A stretch of 64,000 nucleotides of DNA from Arenibacter troitsensis (lineage in GTDB: Bacteria > Bacteroidota > Bacteroidia > Flavobacteriales > Flavobacteriaceae), in contig NZ_FXAO01000007.1 in assembly GCF_900177645.1 (NCBI RefSeq), forward strand, positions 62,001 through 126,000, written 5' to 3'. The translations under genes and the position numbers were made by a program. Positions 8,839-18,164 of this stretch are shown here, in pieces. The notes beneath the pieces are model-generated. The model was not told the origin of the DNA. It ran no database searches and saw only the letters and a program-made list of their open reading frames with translations. The first letter of the stretch is position 1. Each line of letters opens with the position of its first letter.

Positions 8839-9284
8839 GTTTATAGGGCTAATTGTATCACACTCCCAATAAATTTATGCATTTGCAAACCGAAATAGTA
8901 AATATTTTAGGATACTAAATTAAACCACTGGAAAAGGGGTATTTCATATAAACATGAAACTAAAATACCAATTGGAATTTTAAATTTGGATGTTCCCTTT
9001 AGCTATGTAAACAGAACTTTATTACCAAACCTTTCAAGTCTACATAAATGAACCAATAATAGGGAAACGACATATATTAAGAACTGGCTACATTAGAATT
9101 CCAATGTGAATGTAGTGGCCTTTTTCTTTTTCGAGCTATGTAAATCCCTGTAAATGGTAATTACACCATTGAAAACATTGCATTCACAACAAATAATTTT
9201 ATAACGGTACTAAGCGCTTTAGTTTTAGCGTTGGTAATAAAATATATGGTGTTTGCAATTCACTATGGAAGGTAATGTCGATTT
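8839..9284. other. intergenic region with a possible small RNA
   Basis: No protein-coding gene is supportable here. The region holds a -7-like TAAATTTG at 8981-8988, a terminator-like hairpin with a T tail at 9086-9130, and an 11-bp direct repeat AGCTATGTAAA at 9001-9011 and 9134-9144. Together these could bound a small RNA of about 130 nt. This is inference; no known RNA family was recognised. Confidence 0.3.
9086..9130 (+). terminator. orphan terminator-like hairpin
   Basis: GGCTACATT pairs with AATGTAGTGGCC through a 3-nt bulge, followed by TTTTTCTTTTT. No gene ends nearby upstream, because tatA already has its own terminator. Confidence 0.5.
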
Positions 9285-9292
9285 TACATTTG
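9285..9292 (+). promoter_or_regulatory. -7 box for the SPOR/OmpA gene
   Basis: TACATTTG matches TAnnTTTG and lies 52 nt before the chosen start codon. Confidence 0.45.
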
Positions 9293-9344
9293 CCGCTATA
9301 TTGTTTTGAATATTGGACCCCCAAGATTTTTTAATAGATTAAAC

Positions 9345-11993
9345 ATGAGACATCTTCTAACAGCCTGCTTGCTATTTCTTACTCTTATTGGCAGTGCCCA
9401 GGGAATTAGGAATAACGTTGCCTCCGATATGGATAAACGGTTTGCGGATTTAGATATAAGCATAAATAATAATTCCAATGCATTCAACACTAGGGTTACC
9501 CCTGAAATGTTTAGAAAGAGGGCTGCATCAAACCGCATAAAAAGTAGGACATTTAAAAACCTTGAAGGGATAGAAGAAGGCTTTTATATTGTCTCTGGTG
9601 TATTTTCCGATTTGGGAAATGCTCAAAATCTGGTACAAACTTTAAAGGGTAAGGGTTTTGATGCAGGTTATATTAGCAATCCCGGCAATGGTCTTAATTA
9701 TGTCTATTTAAGTAAGTATGATAATTTGGATAGCGCTATTGCTGCTTGTAATTCCAAGTTGAATGGTACCTATACCGATCCATTTTGGTTAATGAATGTG
9801 GATAATGGGGGTTCATCAAAAAAAATAGAGATAAATGGCAATGGTACAGTTTCAAATTTGCCTTTACCCAAAACAGCATTGGACAATAATTCAGATCAAG
9901 AGGTAAAGGATTATCCTAAAGGGGTTAAAACTTTAGAACAAGATGAAAAACCCGAGCCTAAGACCAATAACACTACACCAAAGGAGGAATTATCCTTGGA
10001 AGAGGTTACTTATGACATGCTAAGTCCTGTTGAGGAGGAACCAATGGTAAATAGTATTGAAAGGGGAAACAGTTTAAATGAAAACTCAAACCCCAATGCA
10101 TCAAGGCTTATAAAAAAAGCTGATGAATATTTTGATAAAATGTGGTATGCGGAAGCTGCCGAATTATACGAGGAGGCACTTAAAAAGGACTCCAATAATT
10201 ATTCCCTCGAAATACTTCAAAAAGCAGGTGACTCCCATTATTACAATACCAATATGGAAAGGGCCTACTATTATTACAATATCATATTCGAAAGATATGA
10301 AGAGGAAGTGTCGCCCGACCAAATTTTCAAATATGCCCATACCTTAAAAGGTACCGGTAAATACGGCAAATCCAAAAGAATGATGCGGCTTTATGACAAG
10401 CAGGTGGAGAAAGGTAATATAGGTTCCAGGTTGGATTTTAGGGCAGACCAAAAAGAAGTCATCTTGGACAATATTCTGAATATGGAACTTAAATACGGAC
10501 TCAAAAACTTGGCCATAAACACCAAGTATTCAGAGTTTTCCCCTATGTTTTATAAGGATGACGAGATTGTATTTGCATCGGCCAAAGACTCTTCCATATT
10601 TAATACCAGGCGGTATAAATGGAACAATCAACCTTATTTAGACCTGTATGTCTCTAAAGTAAATAAGGAAACCCAGGACCTTAAGGAAGCCATAAGGTTT
10701 TCAAAAAAAATAAATACCAAGTACCATGAGGCTTCAGTTACTTTTACCCCTGATAATTCAACCATGTACTTCACCAGGAATAATTATGGTAAAAAACTAA
10801 AAAGGGATAAAAATGGGGTCAATCATTTGAAAATATATGTTTCCAAGAAAGTTAATGGGGAATGGACCGAAGCCGAAGAAGTTCCCTTTAACAGTGATGA
10901 TTATTCTACCGGGCATCCAGCCTTGAGTCCGGATGGGAAAAAGCTGTATTTTGTTTCGGATATGCCGGGAACCATTGGTGATACCGATATTTTTGTGGTA
11001 GATGTATTGGATAATGGTAGATATTCGGAGCCCAAAAATTTAGGTCCTGGTATAAATACGAAGCAGAAAGAAATGTTTCCATTTATCAATGATAAGAAGT
11101 TATACTTTGCTTCCAATGGGCATGTTGGACTTGGTGGTCTGGATGTATATGAAGTGGCTTATGACGAGGAAGGTTTTAAAGAAGTTGTTAATATGGGGCA
11201 GCCCATAAACAGTAATAAGGATGATTTTTCCTATATCGTTAATGAAGAAGACCAAAAAGGATATTTTGCCTCCAATAGGCGTGGCGGTAAAGGAGACGAC
11301 GATATTTATTCTTTTGAAAGACTGGTACTGGAAGAAGTGGTAAAGAATGCCATTTCGGGTGTGGTTACCGAGTTGATTACGGGCGATTTAATGCCTAGGG
11401 CCTTGGTGACCCTCTTGGATGAGAATAACATTAAATTAAAGGAAATGGTTACGGAAGATGACGGTTCATTTGTCTTTGAAGATTTGGACTCCAATACCAA
11501 ATACACCATTAAAGCAACTAGAAGTGAATTCTTTGAAAATGTAGTTACGGCCGAAACAAAGAAAAATGAGGTGGTAAATGTAGATATTACTATGAAAAAG
11601 TTAAAGGAACTCATAGTCATTGAAGACGGGATTAAAAAGCTTAAGACCGATATGATTTTCTTCGATTTTGATAAATCCTACATAAGAAAGGATGCCTCCC
11701 TGGAACTTGATAAATTGGTGGAAGTGATGACAGAGTATAAGGATATGGTCATAAAGATTGAATCCCATACAGATTCCCGAGGTCCCGATGTCTACAATAA
11801 GTATCTATCGGATAAAAGAGCCAAATCTACAAGGGCCTATCTTATTTCCAAAGGTATTTCGGCAGACCGGATTGAAAGTGCCATTGGATATGGTGAGGAG
11901 CGTTTAATCAATGAATGTGGAAATGGAGTTCGTTGTAGTAGGGAGAAACACGAACTTAACAGACGTTCAGAATTTATAATAGTAAAGATGTAA
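9345..11993 (+). CDS. outer-membrane/periplasmic SPOR-TPR-PD40-OmpA family protein (PorE-like)
   Basis: Large envelope protein of 882 residues with a Sec signal peptide (about 1-19, cleaved near SAQG). In order I see: a SPOR-like domain (about 67-140, starting GFYIVSGVFSD), an acidic linker, TPR-like helices (about 255-330), WD40-like PD40 repeats (about 400-640, e.g. ALSPDGKKLYFVSD), a carboxypeptidase-regulatory-like beta-sandwich (about 675-740) and a C-terminal OmpA peptidoglycan-binding domain (about 765-880, FFDFDKS and HTDSRG). The last four domains in this order are those of PorE, a T9SS-associated protein. The extra SPOR domain and the absence of an adjacent porP/sprF gene are notable. 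The ATG at 9345 is chosen over a TTG at 9306 because it gives a clean signal peptide. Confidence 0.85.
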   Translation: MRHLLTACLLFLTLIGSAQGIRNNVASDMDKRFADLDISINNNSNAFNTRVTPEMFRKRAASNRIKSRTFKNLEGIEEGFYIVSGVFSDLGNAQNLVQTLKGKGFDAGYISNPGNGLNYVYLSKYDNLDSAIAACNSKLNGTYTDPFWLMNVDNGGSSKKIEINGNGTVSNLPLPKTALDNNSDQEVKDYPKGVKTLEQDEKPEPKTNNTTPKEELSLEEVTYDMLSPVEEEPMVNSIERGNSLNENSNPNASRLIKKADEYFDKMWYAEAAELYEEALKKDSNNYSLEILQKAGDSHYYNTNMERAYYYYNIIFERYEEEVSPDQIFKYAHTLKGTGKYGKSKRMMRLYDKQVEKGNIGSRLDFRADQKEVILDNILNMELKYGLKNLAINTKYSEFSPMFYKDDEIVFASAKDSSIFNTRRYKWNNQPYLDLYVSKVNKETQDLKEAIRFSKKINTKYHEASVTFTPDNSTMYFTRNNYGKKLKRDKNGVNHLKIYVSKKVNGEWTEAEEVPFNSDDYSTGHPALSPDGKKLYFVSDMPGTIGDTDIFVVDVLDNGRYSEPKNLGPGINTKQKEMFPFINDKKLYFASNGHVGLGGLDVYEVAYDEEGFKEVVNMGQPINSNKDDFSYIVNEEDQKGYFASNRRGGKGDDDIYSFERLVLEEVVKNAISGVVTELITGDLMPRALVTLLDENNIKLKEMVTEDDGSFVFEDLDSNTKYTIKATRSEFFENVVTAETKKNEVVNVDITMKKLKELIVIEDGIKKLKTDMIFFDFDKSYIRKDASLELDKLVEVMTEYKDMVIKIESHTDSRGPDVYNKYLSDKRAKSTRAYLISKGISADRIESAIGYGEERLINECGNGVRCSREKHELNRRSEFIIVKM

Positions 11994-12026
11994 TTTAGGA
12001 GATACACTTAAACATTAGCATTATAG

Positions 12027-12059
12027 CCGCCTTTCCTTTGGGAACAAGGCGGTTTTTTT
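12027..12059 (+). terminator. rho-independent terminator after the SPOR/OmpA gene
   Basis: A 7-bp GC-rich stem (CCGCCTT / AAGGCGG) with a 12-nt loop, followed by seven T. Confidence 0.85.
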
Positions 12060-12377
12060 GTACTTAATATTTCCTTAAATATACTTTTTGAGTATGATTA
12101 TTGAGTTTACAAACAACGTCCTTTAAAGTAAACGATATCGGATTAATATGAATTTTCGGTTTTGGGAAAATGCATGGCAGTGTTAAGGATCTTGCCTCCA
12201 ATACTTGTATAATGAAAAGGCGGAATCTATTAGTTTCCAACTGGCACAATGCTTTGTTTATGTGATGGTAGTTGTACTTATTAAAGGTTAAAGCCATTTT
12301 CACAACGTATAGGCGTTTATTTACAACAAAAAAGTCCGATGAAATACCTAACCGTAAGATTTTGAGTTATATATCTA
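12060..12377. other. intergenic region, no gene supported
   Basis: A 79-codon minus-strand open frame (12064-12303) exists, but it has no recognisable family, no promoter box and no terminator of its own, so I do not call it. Nothing else stands out before the CCAA-rich leader at 12378. Confidence 0.4.
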
Positions 12378-12405
12378 ATAACCAACCAAATAACCAAACC
12401 AAATA
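12378..12405 (+). repeat. CCAA-rich repeat, upstream copy
   Basis: The 5' leader of the 56-aa gene contains ATAACCAACCAA followed by CCAAACCAAA. Nearly the same string recurs just after the stop codon (12580-12604). Confidence 0.6.
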
Positions 12406-12407
12406 TT

Positions 12408-12578
12408 ATGAAAAACGTATTATTAGTCAGAGAGATTTATTTAGAGGCATTTAGAAATCTGGGTCATGCTTTTGTTAAAACCTTTTTTAAGGCGATGAGC
12501 TGGTTTTGTTTTGCAAGTTTCATAATCGTACTATATGCCTTTATATTCAGAATTACAACGGGCTTTGCCTTTGATTAA
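12408..12578 (+). CDS. small membrane protein, DUF6747-like (56 aa)
   Basis: A 56-residue protein reading MKNVLLVREIYLEAFRN at the start and ending TGFAFD. It has a short basic/amphipathic N-terminus and one hydrophobic segment at about residues 31-49 (SWFCFASFIIVLYAFIFR). It strongly resembles the flavobacterial DUF6747 family as I remember it; function unknown. It is a stand-alone gene with its own strong terminator 26 bp downstream, flanked on both sides by CCAA-rich repeats. A perfect intrinsic terminator and a complete ATG-to-TAA frame make it a real gene despite its size. Confidence 0.8.
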   Translation: MKNVLLVREIYLEAFRNLGHAFVKTFFKAMSWFCFASFIIVLYAFIFRITTGFAFD

Positions 12579-12579
12579 A

Positions 12580-12604
12580 ACCATAACCAACCAACCAAAC
12601 CAGA
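12580..12604 (+). repeat. CCAA-rich repeat, downstream copy
   Basis: ATAACCAACCAACCAAACCA directly after the stop codon of the 56-aa gene mirrors the leader copy at 12378-12405 (shared ATAACCAACCAA and CCAAACCA blocks). Confidence 0.6.
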
Positions 12605-12628
12605 AAACGCCCGTGAGGGCGTTTTTTT
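12604..12628 (+). terminator. strong rho-independent terminator after the 56-aa gene
   Basis: A perfect stem AAAACGCCC / GGGCGTTTT with a GTGA tetraloop, ending in a run of eight T. Confidence 0.92.
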
Positions 12629-12757
12629 TGTTGCTTATAGGCCATCATCCGCCTCACTCTATTTTAGATCGATATGAGGATTGGGCTTCAATGTTGTTTT
12701 GATAGGTTTTCTCGGTGTTTGTATTATGATCTGGAGATTGTATAGTGGCCAAAGAAT

Positions 12758-12777
12758 AGGGCCCGTTAGAGGGCCCT
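12758..12777 (-). terminator. hairpin downstream of the DUF4837 gene, possible terminator
   Basis: A perfect 7-bp GC stem (AGGGCCC / GGGCCCT) with a 6-nt loop lies 29 bp past the stop codon of the minus-strand gene. The following tail is only moderately T-rich. Confidence 0.45.
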
Positions 12778-12805
12778 TTATAACATATTTTTGTTGCCGA
12801 TGTAC

Positions 12806-13798
12806 TTATTTATCGTCCGAGAACTTCACGGTTTTTAAAATGGCTTCAAGCTGGAACATATCGTCCCTTTTTTCGGTAGCGGGAGCAAAAACAAAACCTT
12901 CAATAACCACCTTCCGATTGTTTTTATCGTCGTTGATGATATAAGTCAGAAAAGGTCCTGCCATAGGATATCCGTTGATTTCCCATATCCCCCTAACTTC
13001 GGCAGCCTTTCTGTTGGCGACTTCCACGGGGAAAACATAAGGGGCAAAGGCCTTTTCGGTCATCATATAGGTTATTTTTCCCGGTACATCAGGCCCAGGG
13101 ATATATTGTTTTCCTATGGAATCACGCATGGCCACAATATCCTTGACAAAGGTGGAGTCGTTTTTAAAATAATCATTGGGAATATCATACGCTATAATGT
13201 TCATGCTCCCTTTTTGAATCTGCCTATCGATCCAGATAAAATTGTTCTCCTGCTTTCCTACTTTATAAATAGAGGGTAGGGACAGGGTTATTCCCAATTT
13301 ATCGTTCAATACGGTTTCCTTGCTAAGCGATTTTAAGAAACGCTTTTGTGATTCTTGAATTTCGACCTCCTTAAAAGCTTTGATAATCTCATCGGCTTTG
13401 GCATCCAAATTTGAAATAATTTCTTCATCTGTACTTCCTTTAATGACACCAACTTTTTGGGGAGTGGCATAGACATCGGTTTTAATGTGGGCAAGGCTCA
13501 ATGTATCCTTGTCGACAAAAAGTACAGAACGGGTTTGTAAAATAGTGCCAGAAAAGACTTTTTGGGGCATTTGATTGATAGTGAACAAGGGCTCCTCCCA
13601 TGAAAGGCCCAAAACAGGTGCTGCAAAATGTTGCCTTACGCGATCCCCGACTTTTCCTTCCCAAAGTTCATTTTCCATTACCACGGCCAAAGAATTTATG
13701 GCACCAATGGATTCTGGCAGATATTTCTTTTTCTCTTTTTCTTCACAAGAGACAATAATTAAAGAAAGTAATAATACTACTGCGCCAATTTTTTTCAT
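12806..13798 (-). CDS. DUF4837 family lipoprotein
   Basis: A 330-residue protein with a lipoprotein signal peptide: hydrophobic stretch at residues 4-17 and a lipobox-like SLIIVSC with the lipidated Cys at 18, followed by a charged linker. It resembles the Bacteroidota-specific DUF4837 family; the function is unknown to me. It starts 12 bp after the lytic transglycosylase gene and is probably co-transcribed with it, which suggests, without proof, an envelope role. Confidence 0.85.
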   Translation of the reverse strand: MKKIGAVVLLLSLIIVSCEEKEKKKYLPESIGAINSLAVVMENELWEGKVGDRVRQHFAAPVLGLSWEEPLFTINQMPQKVFSGTILQTRSVLFVDKDTLSLAHIKTDVYATPQKVGVIKGSTDEEIISNLDAKADEIIKAFKEVEIQESQKRFLKSLSKETVLNDKLGITLSLPSIYKVGKQENNFIWIDRQIQKGSMNIIAYDIPNDYFKNDSTFVKDIVAMRDSIGKQYIPGPDVPGKITYMMTEKAFAPYVFPVEVANRKAAEVRGIWEINGYPMAGPFLTYIINDDKNNRKVVIEGFVFAPATEKRDDMFQLEAILKTVKFSDDK

Positions 13799-13810
13799 AT
13801 AGTTATTTAT

Positions 13811-15448
13811 TTACGAAGAACAATCGCACAATTTTAACTTTGTGCCCGGTTTTATGTCATTACCACTAATACCGTTCCATTTTCGTAAATTATCTATACT
13901 AATTCCAGGATATTTTTTGGAAATGGTCCAAAGAGAGTCTCCGCTTTTAACCGTATGTACCTTGGCACCTGCCGCGGCTACTGAATTTGTTGAGTTTTTG
14001 TTGGTATTGGATGAGCTTATTGACGAAGGAAATTTTCTTGGATAAATAGTCAACCTTTGACCAATTCTAAGGTTGTTGCTTCGTAGACCGTTCCAATTTT
14101 TGATTTGGCTAACACCCACTCCGTACCTTTCTGCAATTTTTCCCAAGAAATCGCCACTTCGTACCTTGTATGTAATTTGATCTTTAGACTGTACTATTTG
14201 CGGTAATGGCTCTTCTTTGGATTTTAGTTGATTCTGTACGTGGGCATAGATGGCCTCCTCATTGGCGACAAATTTCCCCAATGCATCAACGGGGAGTCGA
14301 AGGGCATAATTCTTGCCCTTTACAAAAGGGATTACCTTTAATTTATAGGCCGGATTCAAGAACATAAGTTCCTCTTCGCTAACATCTACCAATTCCGAAA
14401 TTTGATTAAAGGTAATAGTGCTCTTCACATGTATGGTATCGGTCTCAAAATATGGACGATCTGTGACTTGTCTTGTAAAACCATGTTCTTCCGCATATTC
14501 AAAAATATACATGGTAGCCAAAAATGCCGGTACATATCCTGCAGTTTCCCTAGGAAGGTTTCTTCTTATATTCCAGTAATTCTTGTAGCCCCCAGATCTT
14601 CTAATAGCCTTGTTTACATTACCGGGCCCAGAATTATATGCCGCTAATGCCAAATCCCAATCGTTAAAGATGTCATGTAGCTTTTTAAGATATAAACTGG
14701 CAGCCTTGGTAGAATTTATGGGGTCGCTGCGCTCATCCACATAGCTGCTAACATCCAAATCGTACATTTTACCGGTACCGTACATAAATTGCCACAATCC
14801 AGTGGCACCGACCCGTGAACGGGCCCTCGGATTTAGTGCAGATTCAACAATGGCCAAATATTTAAGTTCCAGGGGTACATTTTGATTGTCCAATTCCTGT
14901 TCGAACAAGGGGAAATAAAACTGGCTAATAGTTAACATCCTGCTCATCATATCCCTTTTTCGGGTTAGAAAGTAGCGTATTACATTCTCCAACGAAGGAT
15001 TGTAAACAATGTTGAAGGGTGTTTTTTGATTTAGGAGTTTCAGTCTGGCTTTTAAGGTATCCGTATCAACATTGAAGTGATAAGTAGAATCTATTTCCAG
15101 GGTAGTTATGTCCTGATATATGGAATCGAATAAGGAGGAACTGTCGTACAATTCCTTCATCCAAAGGCTATCGAACTTGGCAGTTTCCGGACGGTCCCTT
15201 AAATCGTATTTTTTTTGCCCTTTCACTAAAAGTAACGGGTTGTCCTGAATGTCATCCTGGGCCTCCATAGTTTCCATCTGTTCAACACCTTCCATATCCA
15301 TGGCTGTGGTATCCACAGAAATTTCCTGTAAATTTGGAGCGTTTAAACTTTTTTTTGCAGTAGGTATTGAATCAAATTCCTGTGCTACACCAGTAACCAA
15401 GAAACCCATAGACAAAACCCCCAATAGCATATGTTTGGATGTTTTCAT
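13811..15448 (-). CDS. lytic transglycosylase with two LysM domains (MltD-like)
   Basis: Periplasmic murein transglycosylase that cleaves glycan strands. The 545 residues start with a signal peptide (about 1-22). The SLT domain lies at about 170-320, with the catalytic Glu in AIVESALNP, the GATGLWQF motif and AAYNSGPGNV. Two LysM peptidoglycan-binding repeats follow, at about 425-470 (YKVRSGDFLGKIAERYG) and 497-541 (HTVKSGDSLWTISKKYP). The architecture is that of MltD. It heads a two-gene unit with the DUF4837 lipoprotein. Confidence 0.93.
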   Translation of the reverse strand: MKTSKHMLLGVLSMGFLVTGVAQEFDSIPTAKKSLNAPNLQEISVDTTAMDMEGVEQMETMEAQDDIQDNPLLLVKGQKKYDLRDRPETAKFDSLWMKELYDSSSLFDSIYQDITTLEIDSTYHFNVDTDTLKARLKLLNQKTPFNIVYNPSLENVIRYFLTRKRDMMSRMLTISQFYFPLFEQELDNQNVPLELKYLAIVESALNPRARSRVGATGLWQFMYGTGKMYDLDVSSYVDERSDPINSTKAASLYLKKLHDIFNDWDLALAAYNSGPGNVNKAIRRSGGYKNYWNIRRNLPRETAGYVPAFLATMYIFEYAEEHGFTRQVTDRPYFETDTIHVKSTITFNQISELVDVSEEELMFLNPAYKLKVIPFVKGKNYALRLPVDALGKFVANEEAIYAHVQNQLKSKEEPLPQIVQSKDQITYKVRSGDFLGKIAERYGVGVSQIKNWNGLRSNNLRIGQRLTIYPRKFPSSISSSNTNKNSTNSVAAAGAKVHTVKSGDSLWTISKKYPGISIDNLRKWNGISGNDIKPGTKLKLCDCSS

Positions 15449-15561
15449 AAGGTTTGTTTTTTAAGTGGGGCGGACTAAAATCGTGATTTTTTTCTAAACT
15501 TTAAAATTTAATTTTTAAAAGCAGATAAAAAACAATTAACCCATATTAAATAACGTCGTAT

Positions 15562-16752
15562 TTATGCCAATATTGCCGCTATTCCGGGAAGGGTTTTGCC
15601 TTCAAGGCTTTCCAACATGGCACCTCCGCCAGTAGAAACATAGCTTACCTTGTTTTCAAAACCGAATTGTTTCACAGCAGCGACAGAATCACCGCCACCC
15701 ACTAAAGAAAAGGCGCCTTTTTTTGTTGCTTCATCAATATAATTTCCTATGGCAATGGTACCTTTGGCAAAGCTTTCCATTTCAAAAACGCCTATAGGAC
15801 CATTCCATAAAATGGTTTTCGATTTTAAGATAACCTCCTTAAATATTTCCAAGGTTTTGGGCCCTGCATCCAAACCTTGCCAACCATCGGGAATCTCATT
15901 GGAATTTACAATCCTAGTGTTCGCTTTGTTGCTAAAGTCGTCTGCTGCCAATACATCTACTGGGATATGCACTTTAACTCCTTTTTTCTTGGCCTTGTCC
16001 AAAATTTCCAAGGCCAGATCCATTTTATCATCTTCACAGATAGAATCCCCAACCTTACCTCCATTGGCCTTCACAAAGGTATAGGTCATTCCACCACCAA
16101 TGATGAGATGGTCCACTTTATCCAGGATGTTTTCAATGATCGTAATTTTTGAGGATACCTTTGCCCCTCCCAAAATAGCGGTCACAGGCTTTTCCCCTGT
16201 TCTCATTACTTTTTCTATGGCCTCGATTTCTTTGGCCAACAAGAAACCAAAACATTTTTTATCTGGAAAAAATTGGGCAACTATGGTAGTTGAGGCATGG
16301 GCCCTGTGTGCAGTTCCAAAGGCGTCGTTTACATAAATGTCCCCTAGTTTTGACAATTGCTCAGCGAAGTTCTTATCTCCTTTTTCCTCTTCGGCGTGAA
16401 ACCTCAGGTTTTCCAATAGCAGCACTTCCCCGCTCTTTAATTCGGCCACAGCCTTTTCGGCAATAGGCCCAATGCTTTCCGTTGCGAATTTTACACTCAC
16501 ACCAAGCACTTCGGATACCTTATGGCAAATGTGTTTTAGGGACAGTGCAGGATTTGCATTTCCATCTGGCCTTCCTAAGTGGCTCATTAACACGGCACTT
16601 CCGCCATCTTCCAGTACTTTTATGATAGTAGGCTTTGCAGCTTCAATCCTATTGTCGTCGGTTACATTAAAATCCGCGTCCAATGGAACATTAAAATCTA
16701 CCCTAATTAATGCTTTTTTACCTTTAAAATTAAAATCGTTGATGGTTTTCAT
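15562..16752 (-). CDS. pgk: phosphoglycerate kinase
   Basis: Glycolytic/gluconeogenic enzyme interconverting 1,3-bisphosphoglycerate and 3-phosphoglycerate with ADP/ATP. The 396 residues show the N-terminal signature VDFNVPLD, the substrate motif [16 protein letters not shown] in the middle, and the C-terminal ATP-site motifs [11 protein letters not shown] and STGGGAMLE. The ATG at 16750-16752 (MKTINDF) is chosen; a TTG-type upstream extension of nine codons would run toward the -7 box and is not family-like. It is a single-gene unit. Confidence 0.97.
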   Translation of the reverse strand: MKTINDFNFKGKKALIRVDFNVPLDADFNVTDDNRIEAAKPTIIKVLEDGGSAVLMSHLGRPDGNANPALSLKHICHKVSEVLGVSVKFATESIGPIAEKAVAELKSGEVLLLENLRFHAEEEKGDKNFAEQLSKLGDIYVNDAFGTAHRAHASTTIVAQFFPDKKCFGFLLAKEIEAIEKVMRTGEKPVTAILGGAKVSSKITIIENILDKVDHLIIGGGMTYTFVKANGGKVGDSICEDDKMDLALEILDKAKKKGVKVHIPVDVLAADDFSNKANTRIVNSNEIPDGWQGLDAGPKTLEIFKEVILKSKTILWNGPIGVFEMESFAKGTIAIGNYIDEATKKGAFSLVGGGDSVAAVKQFGFENKVSYVSTGGGAMLESLEGKTLPGIAAILA

Positions 16753-16776
16753 TTGCCACTTATTTTTAGAGAGTGA

Positions 16777-16784
16777 CAAATGTA
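16777..16784 (-). promoter_or_regulatory. -7 box for pgk
   Basis: TACATTTG on the minus strand, 24 nt before the pgk ATG, matches TAnnTTTG. No clear -33 element. Confidence 0.5.
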
Positions 16785-16971
16785 AAGATTTATAGGTAGT
16801 GTTTAAAGAGACTATTCCATTTATTTACGCGTATTAGGACACAATATTGGTTTTAGACTAGTATATAATTGTATATCAGGTAAAATGTGGAGTGGTTTTA
16901 TGAAAAGTAATGACCTTTGTTTCTATAATTTCCAAAGACTGCGCAGCAAGTGAATATCGGATAAAAACCGC

Positions 16972-16979
16972 TATATTTG
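16972..16979 (+). promoter_or_regulatory. -7 box immediately upstream of holB (leaderless transcript likely)
   Basis: TATATTTG matches TAnnTTTG and ends only 4 nt before the holB ATG. With the usual -7-to-start spacing, transcription would begin at or next to the A of the start codon. Confidence 0.5.
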
Positions 16980-16983
16980 GGCC

Positions 16984-18135
16984 ATGCTATTCAAGGATAT
17001 TTTAGGACTTTCCCATATAAAGAATCATCTGGTATCCAGTGCCGATGCAGGTCGTATACCCCATGCCCAATTATTCGTTGGCCCAGAGGGCTGTGGCACT
17101 TTGCCCATGGCTTTGTGTTATGTGCAGTACTTGCTTTGTGGCAATAGTGAGGGCGAAAATAGTAACGGCAATAGCGCCTGCAACGCCAAATTTAACTCCT
17201 TGGCCCATCCCGATGTGCATTTTGCCTTTCCGGTATCCAATTCGGACAAAGTAAAAAGTCATGCCGTTAGTGATCATTATTTGGAGGAATGGCGCCAGTT
17301 TATAAAAGAACAACCTTATGGAAATCTTTTTGATTGGTATAAATTAATAGGGATTGAAAATAAGCAGGGACAGATTGGCGTGGATGAGGCCCAGGATGTG
17401 GTAAAGAAACTGTCGTTGAAATCCTACGAAGGCGGATATAAGGCCCTGATTATTTGGATGGCCGAAAAAATGAATACCGCCACTGCCAACAAACTTCTGA
17501 AATTGATTGAAGAGCCACCGGACAAAACGGTTTTGATTTTAATTGCCGAAGATGAGGAGCAAATAATTCAGACGATACGATCTAGGTGCCAAATATTGCA
17601 TTTTCCAAGGCTGTCGGAAGAAGCTATTTCACAAGCACTTATAGACAGGGGGGTTTCCAAGGAGGATGCCCATAGAATTTCTCATGAAGCCAATGGCAAT
17701 TTTAATAAGGCCCTGGATTTCATGAACAACGATTCCGAGGATTTGGTATTTGAAAAGTGGTTTGTGCAATGGGTGAGAAGTGCCTTTAAGGCCAAGGGCA
17801 ATAAGGCCGCGATCCACGACCTTATTTCATGGAGCGAAGTGGTGGCAAAGACCGGTAGGGAGACCCAGAAAAAGTTCTTGAGCTATTGCATGTCCGTAAT
17901 GAGGCAGGCGCTTATGATCAACTATAATACCCGTGAATTGGCATTTATGAGGATACATGTGGAAGGGTTTCAATTGGAAAAATTTGCACCATTTGTGCAT
18001 GAAAATAACATTGTTCCCATTGTCAAGGAATTGGAGGATGCCATATATCACATAGAAAGAAATGGCAATTCCAAACTAATATTGATGGATTTATCTATAA
18101 AACTAACGCGATTGCTACACAAAAAAGCCGCGTAA
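16984..18135 (+). CDS. holB: DNA polymerase III delta' subunit (clamp-loader)
   Basis: Clamp-loader subunit of the replicative polymerase. The 383 residues begin with the AAA+ core (GLSHIKNHL, then HAQLFVGPEGCGT at about 24-36). The P-loop lacks the Lys of GxxGxGKT (it reads GPEGCGT), as expected for delta', which does not hydrolyse ATP. The clamp-loader SRC motif is present in IRSRCQILHF at about residue 199. A C-terminal helical collar follows. Only two Cys remain of the usual four-Cys zinc module. The -7 box nearly touches the start codon. Confidence 0.88.
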   Translation: MLFKDILGLSHIKNHLVSSADAGRIPHAQLFVGPEGCGTLPMALCYVQYLLCGNSEGENSNGNSACNAKFNSLAHPDVHFAFPVSNSDKVKSHAVSDHYLEEWRQFIKEQPYGNLFDWYKLIGIENKQGQIGVDEAQDVVKKLSLKSYEGGYKALIIWMAEKMNTATANKLLKLIEEPPDKTVLILIAEDEEQIIQTIRSRCQILHFPRLSEEAISQALIDRGVSKEDAHRISHEANGNFNKALDFMNNDSEDLVFEKWFVQWVRSAFKAKGNKAAIHDLISWSEVVAKTGRETQKKFLSYCMSVMRQALMINYNTRELAFMRIHVEGFQLEKFAPFVHENNIVPIVKELEDAIYHIERNGNSKLILMDLSIKLTRLLHKKAA

Positions 18136-18164
18136 AGGAATTGTATAATCTTAAAGTCATTAAC

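Noticed and set aside
12064..12303. 79-codon minus-strand open frame between the SPOR/OmpA gene and the 56-aa gene
   Set aside because: No recognisable family, no -7 box upstream, no own terminator, and a composition unlike neighbouring genes. It could still be real; homology search would decide.
12681..12944. 87-codon plus-strand frame with a hydrophobic start
   Set aside because: It begins at TTG, runs through the GGGCCC hairpin and then overlaps the 3' end of the DUF4837 gene on the other strand.
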